Of a DNA stretch of 64,000 nucleotides, positions 63,701 through 64,000 are shown piece by piece (positions within the stretch are counted from its first letter, which is position 1; every line of letters starts with the position of its first letter). The notes under the pieces were generated by a model. The model worked only from the letters and a program-made list of their open reading frames with translations. It was not told the DNA's origin and did no database searches. Where the stretch lies: assembly GCF_026157065.1 (NCBI RefSeq), contig NZ_JANLGQ010000001.1:868001-932000 (forward strand), given 5' to 3'. The position numbers were made by a program, and so were the translations under genes. The DNA is from Enterococcus sp. HY326 (GTDB lineage Bacteria; Bacillota; Bacilli; Lactobacillales; Enterococcaceae).

Positions 63701-64000
63701 TGCCATTGACGGAATTAAATTATTTACCGAGAAGAAGGCCTTCTACGCTGGTAAGAAATTTATCGTCCTTGGTCAAATCGCTGACTTCGGCCGCTTTAGC
63801 CGTGAGGAACATTTGCGCCTATTGCCTTATTTAGAGGCAGCTGGTGCAGATAAGATTTATCTATGGGGCGAAGCCTTTGAAGCCTTGGCGAACGATCTGC
63901 CAAATGGCACTTGGTTTAAAGAAAAAGATAATTTAGTTCAAGCCTTAGAGGAAAATCTTGATGATAATTCCTTTATCTACATCAAGGGTTCCCATGCGAG
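60783..64000 (+). CDS. CapA-type metallophosphoesterase fused to a Mur ligase (3' end beyond window)
   Basis: Open reading frame of at least 1,072 codons without a stop, start ATG after AGGAG. Residues 1 to ~250 are unassigned; PWGTSNLLLYLAVLQ and TGTG faintly recall a degenerate serine-hydrolase/D,D-carboxypeptidase domain. From residue 256 a CapA/PGA-cap fold: FLGDTYFGEY, VTYEGVLT, NLGTNHSMDFGD, LAHWGNSFE, GTGPHKVQP, YSMGNGVF. From ~730 a Mur ligase: P-loop GSTGKTST (735-742), NTGNANLHLPTLNMTLEL, LPRVLET and VLDDTYSSS. CapA proteins act in poly-gamma-glutamate export and Mur ligases add amino acids to carboxyls, so the fusion may make or modify an amino-acid polymer or wall peptide. No function is established. 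Confidence 0.85.
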   Translation, partial: MKSAEKNLFATTKLIFNKDRIIEQRPLGNRVSPWGTSNLLLYLAVLQDLENNRLTPTQEIVFSQAAAQEGQALRGTKATEGEKRLLIDVLNQAISLNAPDCIMALFEVYGSRSQGIDRINQLGNELEISFFSRLTGTGRKIQGQLSNVFDYYKIGVAFLNLSKSSFQYIANRDHVINGQLYPAQSVLDKQGMTLASIFWGTDQSDCFVFYEDEQEVLCSIVINGASYVHTSQLAFNQLPETSDFDEIEIESPIINFLGDTYFGEYFTDIRRSNRIKDALQEHGYAHSMANLATKMPEDQFNIVTYEGVLTKPGQESTLARKVFLFGGDEKATVGELAHRNTSLVNLGTNHSMDFGDESLGETIDAFTHQHINTIGAGKNLEDALRPIVLTYNYRQKTAIFSGYWYRRFVDENYDFYANKAKAGVAALNGLLLEKIKQFKKQHPDIFVTVLAHWGNSFENIHEDQREIAQQLVAAGADLILGTGPHKVQPIEEIDGTTVVYSMGNGVFNSDGEEFKQTDALPYGYFLKWDISNHKIQTYPFNNYNPETFWQPSFIQASEPGSVFADLKTVDPANKFNHPVIDKEGYLLFEFPLNNAEPKAENHNPVFKVRDEFSKLFEGYFLNENLLYDLKIDHISFMAQNIKQRKWQNVAFLALTPESQKALVPANSNWQPVHGNQDYMTLGISSQVSLIVTDEPIQELANEVPQFIVPNTLRFVYEYASMAAENYKGELITISGSTGKTSTRLMLSHLLKDKKPFENTGNANLHLPTLNMTLELASQPKVSLFEVAASALNGLAYGNNAYLWESEAAIFTSFGSSPEAKGDEQNLRINNDIFKGVKNGGYAIINADIEEKYLWRIIKQAKSQNLHVRLFSLHNSAADCYVIDKIVDKDKTTVSLLLSGKFVHFTLTNDSDGQIQNALSVLLTLDSLGYDVKEYTDKLESFRSLPRVLETIDVTVNKHQVTVLDDTYSSSTEAAIDGIKLFTEKKAFYAGKKFIVLGQIADFGRFSREEHLRLLPYLEAAGADKIYLWGEAFEALANDLPNGTWFKEKDNLVQALEENLDDNSFIYIKGSHA

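Overview
The window looks like a low-GC Gram-positive chromosome, most likely Enterococcus or a very close relative. Pointers are a flavin-based extracellular electron transfer (EET) locus whose PplA lipoprotein resembles the E. faecalis Cad/cAD1 precursor, a C30 carotenoid pair crtN-crtM as in pigmented enterococci, PTS systems, cre-like sites, and a GlpK carrying the SYHFYG motif of HPr-phosphorylated kinases. Most genes lie on the minus strand. No tRNA, rRNA, IS element, phage gene or CRISPR array was seen.

Layout. 1-5.5 kb: a fructose-type PTS (separate IIA, IIB, IIC) under a PRD regulator, followed by a Gfo/Idh/MocA oxidoreductase and 6-phosphogluconate dehydrogenase (cut by the window edge). 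5.6-13.6 kb: the EET locus, dmkA-fmnB-pplA on one strand and ndh2-eetA-eetB-dmkB on the other. 13.6-17.2 kb: ABC-2 exporter with DesK/NarL-type two-component system (YvfRSTU-like). 17.2-19.8 kb: PadR + HAAS membrane protein, rifampin ADP-ribosyltransferase (arr), GNAT acetyltransferase. 20-27.9 kb: hexuronate cluster, GntR + MupG-like glycosidase divergent from uxaC, an orphan cellobiose-type EIIC, uxuB and uxuA. 27.9-36.7 kb: ABC/FtsX pair, small membrane protein with an XRE regulator, TMEM175 channel, quinone-defence pair (hydrolase and ring-cleaving dioxygenase), membrane GDPD, DUF421/DUF3290 pair.

36.8-42.2 kb: a TetR regulator, ABC ATPase and FtsX-like permease, then crtM and crtN. A near-identical dyad lies just downstream of the candidate -10 of both the ABC operon and crtNM, so one TetR protein may control pigment and transporter together. 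42.3-50.8 kb: efp, a nucleotidyltransferase, dhaKLM, an Ldh-family dehydrogenase, glpK with a strong cre, an aldo/keto reductase and a YoaK-family protein. 50.9-57.7 kb: zinc-independent S14 with a Zur-box-like site, an old-yellow-enzyme relative, a thiamine salvage operon (thiW-thiM-thiE-thiD) under a TPP riboswitch with two tandem terminators, and small enzymes. 57.8-60.3 kb: cydAB. 60.8 kb to the end: a very large ORF fusing a CapA-type metallophosphoesterase to a Mur ligase, open at the window edge.

Themes are electron disposal (EET, cytochrome bd, demethylmenaquinone synthesis), carbohydrate and glycerol use under apparent catabolite control, and envelope stress and resistance (carotenoid, exporters, arr, quinone detoxification). 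Best candidates for follow-up: the shared TetR operator, the cAD1-like peptide in the PplA signal sequence, the MupG/uronate cluster, and the CapA-Mur ligase fusion.
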